From contig JAVBXY010000002.1 in NCBI GenBank assembly GCA_030824275.1, forward strand, positions 22,926-86,925: DNA of 64,000 nucleotides, in the 5' to 3' direction. Below, one piece after another: positions 43,471 to 52,172 of the stretch. The notes below the pieces were generated by a model. It was not told where the DNA came from. It saw only the letters and a list, made by a program, of their open reading frames with translations, and ran no database searches. The stretch is from Rhodocyclaceae bacterium. Lineage in GTDB: Bacteria; Pseudomonadota; Gammaproteobacteria; Burkholderiales; Rhodocyclaceae. Both the position numbers and the translations under genes were made by a program. Every line of letters begins with the position of its first letter. The first letter of the stretch is position 1.

Positions 43471-44289
43471 ATGAAGCTGTATCGTTTGCTGATGGCCGCC
43501 TTGGCGGCAAGCTTTGTATTTGCCAGCGCTGCCTTCGGGCAGGAACGTTTCATCACCGTGGCCTCGACCACGTCCACCGAGCAGTCGGGCCTCTTCGGCC
43601 ACCTGCTGCCGGCCTTCGAAAAGGACGCGGGGATCAAGGTCCGCGTCGTCGCCCTGGGCACTGGCCAGGCGCTGGACATGGCGCGGCGCGGTGACGCCGA
43701 CGTGGTCTTCGTGCATGACAAGGTGGCCGAGGAGAAATTCATCGCCGAGGGCTACGGTGTCGAGCGCAAGGAGGTCATGTACAACGACTTCGTCCTCATC
43801 GGCCCGAAGGCCGACCCGGCGAAGGTGGCGGGCAAGGACATCATGGCCGGCCTGAAACGCATCGCCGAGGCGACGGCGCCCTTCGTGTCGCGGGGCGACA
43901 AGAGCGGCACCCACGCCGCCGAGCTGCGCTACTGGAAGGCGGCGGGCGTCGATCTCGATAAGGTCAAAGGCCCTTGGTACCGCGACACCGGCTCGGGCAT
44001 GGGCCCGGCGCTGAACACGGCCTCGTCGATGAACGCCTACATCCTTGCTGATCGGGGCACCTGGCTGGCCTTCAAGAATCGCGGCGATTTGAAGGTGCTG
44101 GTCGAGGGCGATACGCGCTTGTTCAACCAGTACGGCGTCATCCTCGTCAATCCGGCCAAGCATGCCCATGTGAAAAAAGCCGACGGCCAGAAGTTCATCG
44201 ACTGGCTGCTTGCTCCGGCCGGGCAGAAGGCGATTGCCGACTACAAGGTCGGCGGCGAGCAACTCTTCTTCCCCAACGCCAAGCGCTGA
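43471..44289 (+). CDS. tupA: Tungstate-binding periplasmic protein TupA
   Basis: 272 residues with a signal peptide (cleavage after SAAFG, about residue 23) and a strong SD (GAGGAGAGA). The TupA motif TTSTEQSGLF, the ligand-binding stretch VVALGTGQALDMARRGDADVVFVHD and the motif SRGDKSGTH identify a tungstate (rather than molybdate) receptor. It is convergent with tupCB, which is unusual; most tup operons run tupA-tupB-tupC in one direction. It likely supplies W for the aldehyde oxidoreductase downstream. Confidence 0.9.
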   Translation: MKLYRLLMAALAASFVFASAAFGQERFITVASTTSTEQSGLFGHLLPAFEKDAGIKVRVVALGTGQALDMARRGDADVVFVHDKVAEEKFIAEGYGVERKEVMYNDFVLIGPKADPAKVAGKDIMAGLKRIAEATAPFVSRGDKSGTHAAELRYWKAAGVDLDKVKGPWYRDTGSGMGPALNTASSMNAYILADRGTWLAFKNRGDLKVLVEGDTRLFNQYGVILVNPAKHAHVKKADGQKFIDWLLAPAGQKAIADYKVGGEQLFFPNAKR

Positions 44290-44299
44290 AAAGCAAGGC

Positions 44300-44980
44300 T
44301 CAGGGCATCTCTTCACGCAGGAAGCAGCGCGCCGCTTCCGTGCGCGGCTGGCGGAAAAATTCGTCGGCCGGGGTTTGCTCCAGCACCCGGCCGCCGTCCA
44401 TGAGGATCACTTCCTCGGCGATACGTCGCGCCTGGCCGAGGTTGTGGGTGGTCATGACGATGCGGGCTCCTGCTTCCGCGATCTCGTGGATGATGCGCTC
44501 GACTTCGCGGCCGCTGGCCGGGTCGAGGCTGGCGGTGGGTTCGTCAAGGAAGAGCAGTTGGGGCTCTAGCGCCCAGGCCCGCGCCAGCGCCACGCGCTGC
44601 TGCTCGCCGCCGGACAGGCGCCGCGCCGGCCGCCCGGCCAGCTCCGGCAGGCCGACGCGCCGCAGGGCGTCCATGGCCCGCTGCTGCCGTTCCGCACCGG
44701 TGACGCCGCGCAGCTTGAGGCCGTATTCCACATTCGCCAGCGCCGTCGTGCGCAGCATCGCCGGGCGCTGGAAGACCATGCCCTGCGACAGATCCTGCGG
44801 CCATTGCAAGCTGCCGCTGCTGGGCTTGAGCAGGCCGTGCATCAGGCGCAGCAGCGTGCTCTTGCCGGCGCCGTTGGGGCCGAGAATCGCCGTCCTGCCA
44901 GCGCCGACTTTCAGCGTTACGTCTGCGACGATGCAGACGCCGTTTTCGGTCAGGCCGAGATCACTGAGTTCTAGCCACAT
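44300..44980 (-). CDS. tupC: Tungstate ABC transporter ATPase TupC
   Basis: 226 residues from ATG 44980 (MWLELSDLGLTENG); the frame upstream belongs to tupB's shadow. Walker [19 protein letters not shown], signature RLSGGEQQRVALARAWAL and Walker B LLFLDEPTASLDPASG are present. The start lies 3 bases after tupB. Residues KVGAGRTAILG leading into Walker A are encoded by a dispersed-element copy. Confidence 0.92.
   Translation of the reverse strand: MWLELSDLGLTENGVCIVADVTLKVGAGRTAILGPNGAGKSTLLRLMHGLLKPSSGSLQWPQDLSQGMVFQRPAMLRTTALANVEYGLKLRGVTGAERQQRAMDALRRVGLPELAGRPARRLSGGEQQRVALARAWALEPQLLFLDEPTASLDPASGREVERIIHEIAEAGARIVMTTHNLGQARRIAEEVILMDGGRVLEQTPADEFFRQPRTEAARCFLREEMP
44888..44912 (-). repeat. 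Dispersed element copy 9
   Basis: Minus strand: AAAGTCGGCGCTGGC then AGGACGGCG. Sense orientation in tupC, encoding KVGAGRTA directly before Walker A. Confidence 0.85.
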
Positions 44981-44982
44981 GC

Positions 44983-45687
44983 TCACCCCCACCGCCTTTC
45001 CGCCCACTGCCGCAGCAGGAAGGCCGCCGTGTTGAGTGCCAGCACCACTGCGATGAGGATGGCGCCGAGCGCCAGCGCCAGCGGCAGGTCGCCCTTGCTG
45101 GTTTCGAGAGCGATGGTGGTGGTCATGACGCGGGTGACGCCGTCGATGTTGCCGCCGACGATCATCACCGCGCCCACCTCGGCGACGGCGCGGCCAAAGC
45201 CGGCGAGGCCGGCGGTGGTCAGCGAAAAACGTCCGTCCCAGAGCAGGGTCATGGCCGCTCGCGTGCGGCTGGCACCCAGGCTGCGCAACTGTTCGCGGTA
45301 TTCCGTCCAGGCATCGGCGACCACCTGCCGTGCGAGGGCGGCGACGATGGGCACGATCAAAATGGTCTGCGCGATCACCATGGCGGTGGGCGAGAACAGC
45401 AGGCCGCATTGCCCCAGCGGTCCGGCGCGGGAGAGCAGCAGATACACCAGCAGGCCCACCACCACCGGCGGCAGGCCCATGAGGCCGTTGGTCAGCACGA
45501 TCAGCACGCGACGGCCAGTGAAGCGGCCGACGGCCAGCAGCGCGCCCAGCGGCATGCCGATCAGGCAGGCGATCAGCGTCGCGGTCAGACTCACCTTCAG
45601 GCTCAGCCAGACGATAGCCGCCAGCCGGCCATCGGCAGCGGCGATCAGGTCCCCGGCAAGGGTGAGACTTGTGGCGAGTTCGTGCAT
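44983..45687 (-). CDS. tupB: Tungstate ABC transporter permease TupB
   Basis: 234 residues with about five membrane helices. The MetI-like coupling motif is EYREQLRSLGASRTRAAMTLLWDG, and FGRAVAEVGAVMIVGGNIDGVTRVMTTTIALE is the TupB/WtpB hallmark region. It is transcribed leftward, divergent from the regulator gene; 41 bases between them hold an inverted repeat. Confidence 0.9.
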   Translation of the reverse strand: MHELATSLTLAGDLIAAADGRLAAIVWLSLKVSLTATLIACLIGMPLGALLAVGRFTGRRVLIVLTNGLMGLPPVVVGLLVYLLLSRAGPLGQCGLLFSPTAMVIAQTILIVPIVAALARQVVADAWTEYREQLRSLGASRTRAAMTLLWDGRFSLTTAGLAGFGRAVAEVGAVMIVGGNIDGVTRVMTTTIALETSKGDLPLALALGAILIAVVLALNTAAFLLRQWAERRWG

Positions 45688-45699
45688 AAGTGCCAGCGA

Positions 45700-45722
45700 G
45701 CTTAAAGTAAGCGAAGATAAGC
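45700..45722. promoter_or_regulatory. Inverted repeat in the tupB / regulator gap, probable operator
   Basis: GCTTA-AAG-TAAGC (45700-45712) is a perfect 5-base inverted repeat, and a third half-site TAAGC lies at 45718-45722. It fills the short divergent gap between tupB and the regulator. This is the place expected for a tungstate- or molybdate-responsive operator. Confidence 0.5.
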
Positions 45723-45728
45723 CTGAAT

Positions 45729-46844
45729 ATGTCTAAATCTGCAACAAGCCTTTCTCCCGAGCAAGAAACGGATCGCCCCCGGCGCGGCCCCCGCCTGCGC
45801 TGGTATTGGGACTTCGATGGCGTATTGACGGCAACGGAATCGCGCCAGTTGTTGCGCCTGCTGATTGCGCTGCTCGATAGTCCGGCCCTCGGCGAGGCGG
45901 CGAAAACCGCCGGCATGTCCTATCGCGCCGCCTGGGGTTTGCTGCGCCGCTGCGAAGCCGAGCTGGGCATGTCGTTGGTGCTGATGGAGCGCGGACGCGG
46001 CACCCGCCTGACGGCGCTCGGTGAATCCCTGATCGACATCGACGGTGCGGCGCGTCTGGCCCTGGCCGAAACCCACGCCGCATGGGAAGCGCGCATGCGC
46101 ATCACGGTGGCGCCGTCGGAGGAAGCCGTTGCGCCGACGCGCCTGCGCTTCTTCGCCAGTCACGATCTGGCGCTGGCCGACTGGATGGCCAACGGCCGCG
46201 ATGTGATGCTCGACATCAGCTGGCGCGGCAGTGACGAAGCCCTGGCCGCGCTCGGGCGCGGCGAATGCGACATCGCCGGCTTCCATGTGCCCGAGGTCTG
46301 GTCGCCGGAGCAATTGAACGGCTGGCTGGGCCGCTGGCTGAAGCCGCGCCTGCATCCTTGCGTCGCGGTGATGCGCCGCCGTCAGGGTCTGGTCGTGGCG
46401 CCGGGCAATCCGCTGGGCCTGAACAGCCTCGCCGATGTCGTCGGCTGCGGCGCGCGGCTGGTGAACCGTCAGCGCGGTTCCGCCACTCGCGGCCTGATCG
46501 ACCAGTTGCTGGCGGCTAACGGCATCGACCCGAAAAGCATCGCCGGCTATGCCCACGAGGAATTCACCCACGACGCCGTGGCGGCCACTGTGGCCAGCGG
46601 CCAGGCCGATGCGGGTTTCGCCATCGAGGCCGCCGCCGCGCGCTACGGGCTGAATTTCGTGCCCATCGCCGTCGAGCGCTATGGTCTGGCGATGGTGTCC
46701 ACCGCCGTTCGCAGCGAACCGGGACGCCAGTTGCTGACGCGCCTCGCCGGAAACACCTTCCGCCAGCGCCTGCTGGCCCTGCCCGGCTACGAGCCTCTCG
46801 CCATCACCGTGCCGGGTGACTGGGAAAATTTCTTCGCGGCCTGA
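45729..46844 (+). CDS. ModE/LysR-like regulator with a periplasmic-binding-type effector domain
   Basis: 371 residues. The N-terminal winged helix resembles ModE (DSPALGEAAKTAGMSYRAAWGLLRRCEAELGMSLVLMERGRGTRLTALGE order). The C-terminal 230 residues form a substrate-binding (LysR/PBP-like) domain with RGSATRGLIDQLL and GQADAGFAIEAAAARYGLNFVPIAVERYGL, as in regulators of molybdate or tungstate genes. It is divergent from tupBC with an inverted repeat between, so control of tungstate uptake by a W/Mo-bound form is the natural inference. Confidence 0.85.
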   Translation: MSKSATSLSPEQETDRPRRGPRLRWYWDFDGVLTATESRQLLRLLIALLDSPALGEAAKTAGMSYRAAWGLLRRCEAELGMSLVLMERGRGTRLTALGESLIDIDGAARLALAETHAAWEARMRITVAPSEEAVAPTRLRFFASHDLALADWMANGRDVMLDISWRGSDEALAALGRGECDIAGFHVPEVWSPEQLNGWLGRWLKPRLHPCVAVMRRRQGLVVAPGNPLGLNSLADVVGCGARLVNRQRGSATRGLIDQLLAANGIDPKSIAGYAHEEFTHDAVAATVASGQADAGFAIEAAAARYGLNFVPIAVERYGLAMVSTAVRSEPGRQLLTRLAGNTFRQRLLALPGYEPLAITVPGDWENFFAA

Positions 46845-46852
46845 ATAGGAAT

Positions 46853-47149
46853 TCAGCCGCCGCCCCGATGCATGGCGCGGTCCATGTGCGCGAGCATGCG
46901 TTGCCGTGCCGCTTCGCTGCCGGCCGTGAAGCGGATCGCGACGAACAGGGTGGGCAGGCGGATCGAGGCGATGGCACGCGGTGCACCGACGGTGAGGTGG
47001 ATTTCCAGCGCCGCGTCCTCGCCATCGGCGGCGGGTACGCGCAACACATCGCCGACGTCCTCGACGCGGCCGGGGAAGGCCAGGTTCAGTCCGCGCCGGA
47101 ACTCCGCCGGATGGGCGCTGACCTCGCGGTGAAGGATGTCTGGCATCAT
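46853..47149 (-). CDS. Conserved-looking small protein of unknown function
   Basis: 98 residues from ATG 47149 (or the next codon, ATG 47146). The sequence (EFRRGLNLAFPGRVEDVG; ALEIHLTVGAPRAIASIRLPTLFVAIRF; ending MLAHMDRAMHRGGG) reads as a compact alpha/beta protein. The opposite strand only offers a start-less extension of moeA, so this reading is preferred. It is divergent from moeA, 39 bases apart, and I suspect a link to the molybdo/tungsto cofactor genes by context only. Confidence 0.6.
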   Translation of the reverse strand: MMPDILHREVSAHPAEFRRGLNLAFPGRVEDVGDVLRVPAADGEDAALEIHLTVGAPRAIASIRLPTLFVAIRFTAGSEAARQRMLAHMDRAMHRGGG

Positions 47150-47188
47150 GCGGACCAGTCTAGCAGGGTGATCCAAGAGAGTCCGTCC

Positions 47189-48412
47189 ATGAGCATGATG
47201 TCCTTCGACGCCGCGAAAGCGGCCCTTCTCGCGTCCGCATCGCCGGTGGCCGATACGGAAACCATCGACCTTGCCGAGGCCTTCGGCCGCGCCCTGGCCG
47301 TGGATATGGTCTCGCCGCTGACCGTGCCGCCCTTCTCCAATGCCGCCATGGATGGCTATGCCCTGCGTGCCGCCGATGTGGCCACACCAGGCGTCCGCCT
47401 GCCGGTCAGCCAGCGCGTCGCCGCCGGCGACGTGGCGAAGCCGCTGCAAGCCGGCACCGCCGCACGCATCTTCACCGGCGCCCATGTGCCCGAGGGCGCC
47501 GACACCGTGGTGATGCAGGAAGACTGTGTGCAGGACGGCGACACGGTGATGATCAACGCCCAGCCGCCCGCCGGCCAGTGGGTACGCTTGGCTGGTTCCG
47601 ACATCCAGGCCGGGCAGGTGATCCTCAAGACCGGTGCGCGTCTTTCCGCCGCCGCCCTGGGCCTCGCCGCGTCGGTCGGCATTCATCAGGTGAGCGTGCG
47701 CCGCCGCCTGCGCGTGGCGATTTTCTTCACCGGCTCCGAACTCACCATGCCCGGCCAGCCGCTGGCGCCAGGCCACATCTACAACTCCAATCGCTACGTG
47801 ATGCGCGGCTTCTTCGCCGACCTCGGCGCCGAGATCATCGATCTGGGCATCATCAGCGACAATTTCGAGGCGACGAAAGACGCGCTCCGCTGCGCCGCGC
47901 AGGAGGCCGACATCATCGTCACCAGCGGCGGCATGTCCGAGGGCGAGGAAGATCACGTCACGGCGGCGGTCAAGGCAGAAGGCCGCATCGACGTCTGGAA
48001 GATCGCCTCCAAGCCGGGCAAGCCCCTGGCCTTCGGCGTGGTGAACAGCGGCAATCGTGACGGCAATCGGCAGGCCACCTTCATCGGCCTGCCGGGCAAT
48101 CCGGTGTCCGTCTGGTCTGGCCTGCTGACGCTGGTGGCGCCCTTCCTGCGCCGCTGCCAGGGCTATGCCGTCATCGAGCCGGCACCGCTGCAACTGCGCG
48201 CCGACTTCAGCTACACGGTGAAGGGCAACCGCCTTGAATTCGTCCGCGTGCGGCGCAATGCCGAGGGCGGTCTCGATATCTATCCGACGCAGGATTCGTC
48301 GATCATTTCCTCGGCGGTCTGGGCCGACGGCATCGCCGCCTTGCCAGCGGGGACAAAAGTCGGCGCTGGCGATACGGTGACTTACCTGCCGGGGCCGGGC
48401 ATCCAGCCTTGA
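47189..48412 (+). CDS. moeA: MoeA-type molybdenumtransferase, paralogue 1
   Basis: 407 residues from ATG 47189. Family motifs: PPFSNAAMDGYALRAADV, RIFTGAHVPEGADTVVMQEDC, YNSNRYVMRGFFADLGAEIIDLGI, the GG loop TSGGMSEGEEDHVT, and LPGNPVSVW. MoeA inserts molybdate or tungstate into MPT-AMP. The loop FFTGSEL has Ser where paralogue 2 and E. coli have Asp (TGDE). The last dozen codons (TKVGAGDTVTY) come from a dispersed-element copy. The 3' end overlaps the next gene by 4 bases. Confidence 0.93.
   Translation: MSMMSFDAAKAALLASASPVADTETIDLAEAFGRALAVDMVSPLTVPPFSNAAMDGYALRAADVATPGVRLPVSQRVAAGDVAKPLQAGTAARIFTGAHVPEGADTVVMQEDCVQDGDTVMINAQPPAGQWVRLAGSDIQAGQVILKTGARLSAAALGLAASVGIHQVSVRRRLRVAIFFTGSELTMPGQPLAPGHIYNSNRYVMRGFFADLGAEIIDLGIISDNFEATKDALRCAAQEADIIVTSGGMSEGEEDHVTAAVKAEGRIDVWKIASKPGKPLAFGVVNSGNRDGNRQATFIGLPGNPVSVWSGLLTLVAPFLRRCQGYAVIEPAPLQLRADFSYTVKGNRLEFVRVRRNAEGGLDIYPTQDSSIISSAVWADGIAALPAGTKVGAGDTVTYLPGPGIQP
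48355..48377 (+). repeat. Dispersed element copy 10
   Basis: AAAAGTCGGCGCTGGCG then ATACGG, sense orientation near the 3' end of moeA paralogue 1, encoding KVGAGDT. Same variant tail as copy 1. Confidence 0.85.
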
Positions 48413-48765
48413 ACGCAACGAAGCCGCCGCCCACCTTCCGGCGCTGGCTCAACGTCGTCCTGCGCGGCGCGCATCTGGTCGCCGTGATCGTGCTCGGTGC
48501 CGCCCTGCTCGGCGCGCCGGTGGATGCGGCCATGGCGGCTTACGGCGTGGCGATCAGCGGACTGGCGATGCTGGTTATCGATACTTGGGGATATCCCGGC
48601 CATCTGCGCGAGACGGCCGGCATTTCGGTGTTGGTGAAGCTGGCGCTGGTGGTCTGGATGGCGACGGACGCCTCGCTGCGCACGCCGCTGTTCTGGCTGG
48701 TGGTGGCCGGCTCGGCGGTCTTCGCCCACGCGCCGGCCCGCTTCCGCCACGCCAAGCTTTTCTAG
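48409..48765 (+). CDS. Small four-helix membrane protein, unrecognised
   Basis: 118 residues from TTG 48409; the TTGA overlap with the moeA stop suggests translational coupling. About four hydrophobic segments (VVLRGAHLVAVIVLGAALL; AYGVAISGLAMLVIDT; SVLVKLALVVWMAT; LFWLVVAGSAVFAHAP) end in a basic tail. It is probably an inner-membrane protein. Its stop shares the sequence CTAG with the stop of the convergent moeA paralogue 2. Confidence 0.75.
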   Translation: MNATKPPPTFRRWLNVVLRGAHLVAVIVLGAALLGAPVDAAMAAYGVAISGLAMLVIDTWGYPGHLRETAGISVLVKLALVVWMATDASLRTPLFWLVVAGSAVFAHAPARFRHAKLF

Positions 48766-50027
48766 AACAAGCCCTCGAACATCTGCACCTCGACGGCTTC
48801 GCCGGCGGCCACGTTGCTGCCTTCTTCCGGCAGCACGATGAAGCAGTTGGCCTCGGCCATGGAGCGCAGCACGCCCGAGCCCTGGTTGCCGGCGAGGCGC
48901 ACGCGCCAGCCATCGTCGGCGCGGTAGAGCACGCCACGCGGAAATTCGCGGCGGCCGGGTGACTTGCGGATCGCGGCGTCGCAGAGTGCCGGGAAGGTCA
49001 CACGAGGCGGTAGCGGATGCATGCCCATCAGGGTTTGCAGGGCGTCGATGACGATCTGGTAGAAGGTCACCATCACCGCCACCGGATTGCCTGGCAGGCC
49101 GAACAGCCAGGCGCCGCTATCGTCACCGATGCGGCCGAAGGCCATCGGCCGGCCGGGCTTGATGTCGAGGCGCCAGAACTTCACTTCGCCGAGGCGCGCC
49201 ATCAGCGGCTTGACGAAGTCGGCATCGCCGACCGAGACGCCGCCGCTGGTGAGGATCACGTCGGCTTGCGCCGCCGCATCGCGGAAGGCGGCTTCCATCA
49301 CCGCCGGATCGTCGCGCACCACGCCCATGTCGAGGATGTCCACGCCGAGTTTGCTCAAGGCGCCGTGCAGGGTGTAGCGATTGCTGTCGTACACCTCGCC
49401 GGGCTGGAGCGGCTCGCCGATGGAAGCGACTTCGTCGCCGGTGGAAAAACAGGCCACACGCAGGCGGCGTTTGACGCACACATCGGCAAAGCCCATGGAG
49501 CCGAGCAGGCCCAGTTCCGCCGGGCCGATGCGCGTGCCGGCCAGCAGCGCCGGCTTGCCACGGGAAAGATCCTCGCCGGCGCGGCGCCGGTTGGCGCCGG
49601 CTTTCTGCCCGGCGGGGACACGCACACGGTCGCCATCGACGGTGACATCCTCCTGCACGGCGACGGTATCGGCACCGTCGGGCATCACGGCGCCGGTCAT
49701 GATGCGCACGGCCTCACCCTTGCCGACGATGCCGGCGTAGGGCTTGCCGGCCAGTGCGGTGCCGATGACGGTGAGCGTGGTTTCCGCGCCGGCATTCAGG
49801 TCGACGGCGAGGTCGGCGGCGCGCAGGGCGTAGCCGTCCATGGCCGAGTTGTCGTGGGCGGGCACGTCGAAGGGGGCGATGATATCGTCGGCCAGCACAC
49901 GACCGAGGGCGCTGCGCAGGGCGACCTGTTGCCGTCCGGCAATAGGCGCGAGGGCGGCAAGAATGGCGGCGCGGGCGTCGTCGACGCGACGGGGTGCGCC
50001 GCTGTCGGCAAGGGGGGATGAAGACAT
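48762..50027 (-). CDS. moeA: MoeA-type molybdenumtransferase, paralogue 2
   Basis: 421 residues. PAHDNSAMDGYALRAADL, RIMTGAVMPDGADTVAVQEDV, CFSTGDEVASIGEPLQPGEVYDSNRY, TSGGVSVGDADFVKPL and LPGNPVAVMVTFYQ are canonical MoeA sequences, closer to E. coli MoeA than paralogue 1. It transfers Mo or W to adenylated pterin. Transcription is leftward, in the same direction as the sigma-54 activator gene that precedes it. Confidence 0.95.
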   Translation of the reverse strand: MSSSPLADSGAPRRVDDARAAILAALAPIAGRQQVALRSALGRVLADDIIAPFDVPAHDNSAMDGYALRAADLAVDLNAGAETTLTVIGTALAGKPYAGIVGKGEAVRIMTGAVMPDGADTVAVQEDVTVDGDRVRVPAGQKAGANRRRAGEDLSRGKPALLAGTRIGPAELGLLGSMGFADVCVKRRLRVACFSTGDEVASIGEPLQPGEVYDSNRYTLHGALSKLGVDILDMGVVRDDPAVMEAAFRDAAAQADVILTSGGVSVGDADFVKPLMARLGEVKFWRLDIKPGRPMAFGRIGDDSGAWLFGLPGNPVAVMVTFYQIVIDALQTLMGMHPLPPRVTFPALCDAAIRKSPGRREFPRGVLYRADDGWRVRLAGNQGSGVLRSMAEANCFIVLPEEGSNVAAGEAVEVQMFEGLF

Positions 50028-50123
50028 GATTCGCGACTCCTGGAAAACGCCCGGCCAACAAGCGATGGGAACGGCGACTGGGCGTCGTTATGCTAACAGC
50101 GGAACGCTTGTGCCCCGTGTCGC

Positions 50124-52172
50124 CTAGTGATGGTAAAGCTTGCGGTAGAGCGTGTTGCGGCTGATGCCGAGTTCACGCGCCGCTGCCGAGATGTTGCCGT
50201 TGTTGCGGGCGACCGCATCGCGCATGGTCTGGACGGCGACGTCGTGCAGGCGGTTGCTGCTTTCGGCGACGGCTGCATCGTGTCGAAAAGTCGGCGCTGG
50301 CGGCACAGCGAGTGATGCCGAAACCTGCGCGATGTCCTCGATGAAATCGTCCGGCAGATGCTCGCGGCAGATGGTGGCTTCGCCGTCGGCCATGACGGCG
50401 GCGGTGCGCAGCAGGTTGGCCAGCTGGCGAAGGTTGCCGGGCCAGGGATGGCGGCGGAAGAGTTCGAGCACTTCCGGGTCGAGGGCGGGCGGATGGGCGC
50501 CGCCGAGTTCGCGCAGCAGTGTCGCCACCAGTGCTTCCAGATCGCTGCGTGCGCGCAGCGGCGGCAACATGACGGTGAGACCGTTGAGGCGGAAGTAGAG
50601 GTCTTCGCGGAAGCGGCCGTTGCCGACCAGCTCGCGGATGCGCTGATGGGTGGCGCAGATCACGGCGATGTCCACCGGATAGGATTTGACGCTGCCCAGC
50701 GGCACCACCACGCGCTCCTGCAACACGCGCAGCAGGCGGGCCTGGAGCGAGAGCGGCATGTCGCCGATCTCGTCGAGGAAGAGCGTGCCGCCATCGGCCT
50801 GGAGGATGCGGCCGACATTGCCCTTGCGGCGGGCGCCGGTGAAGGCGCCTTCCTCGTAGCCGAAGAGTTCGGATTCGATCAGGCCTTCGGGAATCGCCGC
50901 GCAATTGACCGCGACGAAGGGTTTGGCGGCGCGCGGGCCGGCGCGGTGGATGGCATTGGCAAGGCGTTCCTTGCCGGTGCCGGTTTCGCCCTGGATCAGG
51001 ATCGGGATGTCGTGGCCGATGACCTTCTTCACCTTGCGCACCACGGCGTCCACCTGCGCATCGCCGGTTTGCAGGCGGGCCAGCGGACAGGATATTTCGC
51101 TGGTGTCCGTTGCCGGTGGTGCGGAGTCAGCGCTGGTGCGCGTGTCGGCATGCTGGCGCGACGGTCGCGATTGCTGTGTGGCCTGATCGTTTTCCAGCGT
51201 CGGCCGTGAATGCTTGCGCAAGCGGGCCGGGCGGAAATCGGCGCGGGCGAGGACGCGGATGCCGTTGGCCAGCGTCAATGCGATGGGGTCCTGGGGCCGC
51301 GCCATCAGGTGGTCGAACAGGCGGTTGATCGGCTGGCCGAAGAGCGCGGCGAAACTCGCGCCGCGCAGTTGTTCCAGACTCTGGCCGAGCTGGAAGCAGG
51401 CGTTGCGGTTGGCCGAGACCAGCGTGTTGTCGTCGCCGAAGGCCACCATGCCTTCGTTGAGGGTGCCGACGAATTCGGGGCGGGCGTGGAAGCGCAGGGT
51501 CAGGGCCTCGTTGAAGGCGGTGGCGAACATGCGGTTCTCGATCATCTGCACCGACATGCGCACCAGGGCCATGGTGTGCTGATTGAAGCTGCGCTGGTCG
51601 CCGGTGACATCGAGGATGCCGGCGACGGCGCCGTGCGGATCGAAGATCGGCGAGGCCGAACAGGTCAGGAAATGATGGGCGGAGAGGAAGTGCTGGTCGG
51701 CATGCACGATGACCGGCGCGCCGACGGCCAGCGCTGTGCCGATGGCGTTGGTGCCGCGACTGTTCTCCGACCATTCGGCGCCGGGGGCCAGCGCCACTTT
51801 TTCGGCGCGCTGGAGGAAATCGGCATCACCACGGCTGTGCAGGATGTAGCCGGCGTCGTTGGCCAGCACGACCACGTTCTGGGTGTCCACGATCTGGTCG
51901 AAGAGCACGTCCATCACCGGCTGGGCGTGGGTCAACAACTGCTGGTTCTTTTCCAGCTGGTCGGCGAGCTGGTCGCGTTCGAGCAGATCGAAGCCGATGT
52001 GGTGGTCGCCGTTCAGCCCGTAGTCGAGGCAGCGCTGCCAGGACATCTCGATGATCGACGGCAGCACGCCGGCAGGCACTACACCGCTGTCACGCATCAT
52101 CTCGCGGGCTCGCACTGCGCCGCTGGCATCGCCGTTTCCGCCGTTACCACCGTTACGTTTGGCTGGTTTCAT
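50124..52172 (-). CDS. Sigma-54-dependent activator (AcoR-like: GAF - AAA - Fis HTH)
   Basis: 682 residues. An N-terminal AcoR-type region and GAF domain (residues 60-220; EWSENSRGTNAIGTAL, HHFLTCSASPIFDPHG) are followed by a PAS-like segment (230-310) and a Ser/Thr/Pro-rich linker. Next is the AAA domain with Walker A GETGTGKERLANAIH, the sigma-54 contact loop EEGAFTGARRKG and Walker B GGTLFLDEIGDM. The Fis-type helix-turn-helix (NNGNISAAARELGISRNTLYRKL) closes the protein. It is divergent from aorA. The linker before the HTH ([11 protein letters not shown]) is a dispersed-element copy. Confidence 0.94.
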   Translation of the reverse strand: MKPAKRNGGNGGNGDASGAVRAREMMRDSGVVPAGVLPSIIEMSWQRCLDYGLNGDHHIGFDLLERDQLADQLEKNQQLLTHAQPVMDVLFDQIVDTQNVVVLANDAGYILHSRGDADFLQRAEKVALAPGAEWSENSRGTNAIGTALAVGAPVIVHADQHFLSAHHFLTCSASPIFDPHGAVAGILDVTGDQRSFNQHTMALVRMSVQMIENRMFATAFNEALTLRFHARPEFVGTLNEGMVAFGDDNTLVSANRNACFQLGQSLEQLRGASFAALFGQPINRLFDHLMARPQDPIALTLANGIRVLARADFRPARLRKHSRPTLENDQATQQSRPSRQHADTRTSADSAPPATDTSEISCPLARLQTGDAQVDAVVRKVKKVIGHDIPILIQGETGTGKERLANAIHRAGPRAAKPFVAVNCAAIPEGLIESELFGYEEGAFTGARRKGNVGRILQADGGTLFLDEIGDMPLSLQARLLRVLQERVVVPLGSVKSYPVDIAVICATHQRIRELVGNGRFREDLYFRLNGLTVMLPPLRARSDLEALVATLLRELGGAHPPALDPEVLELFRRHPWPGNLRQLANLLRTAAVMADGEATICREHLPDDFIEDIAQVSASLAVPPAPTFRHDAAVAESSNRLHDVAVQTMRDAVARNNGNISAAARELGISRNTLYRKLYHH
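50286..50310 (+). repeat. Dispersed element copy 11
   Basis: AAAAGTCGGCGCTGGCG then GCACAGCG, antisense in the sigma-54 activator gene, encoding PPAPTF in the linker before the HTH. Confidence 0.85.

Noticed and set aside
51118..51140. Possible thirteenth copy of the dispersed word (GAGTCAGCGCTGGTGCG)
   Set aside because: Two core mismatches and no A-run; too weak to count.
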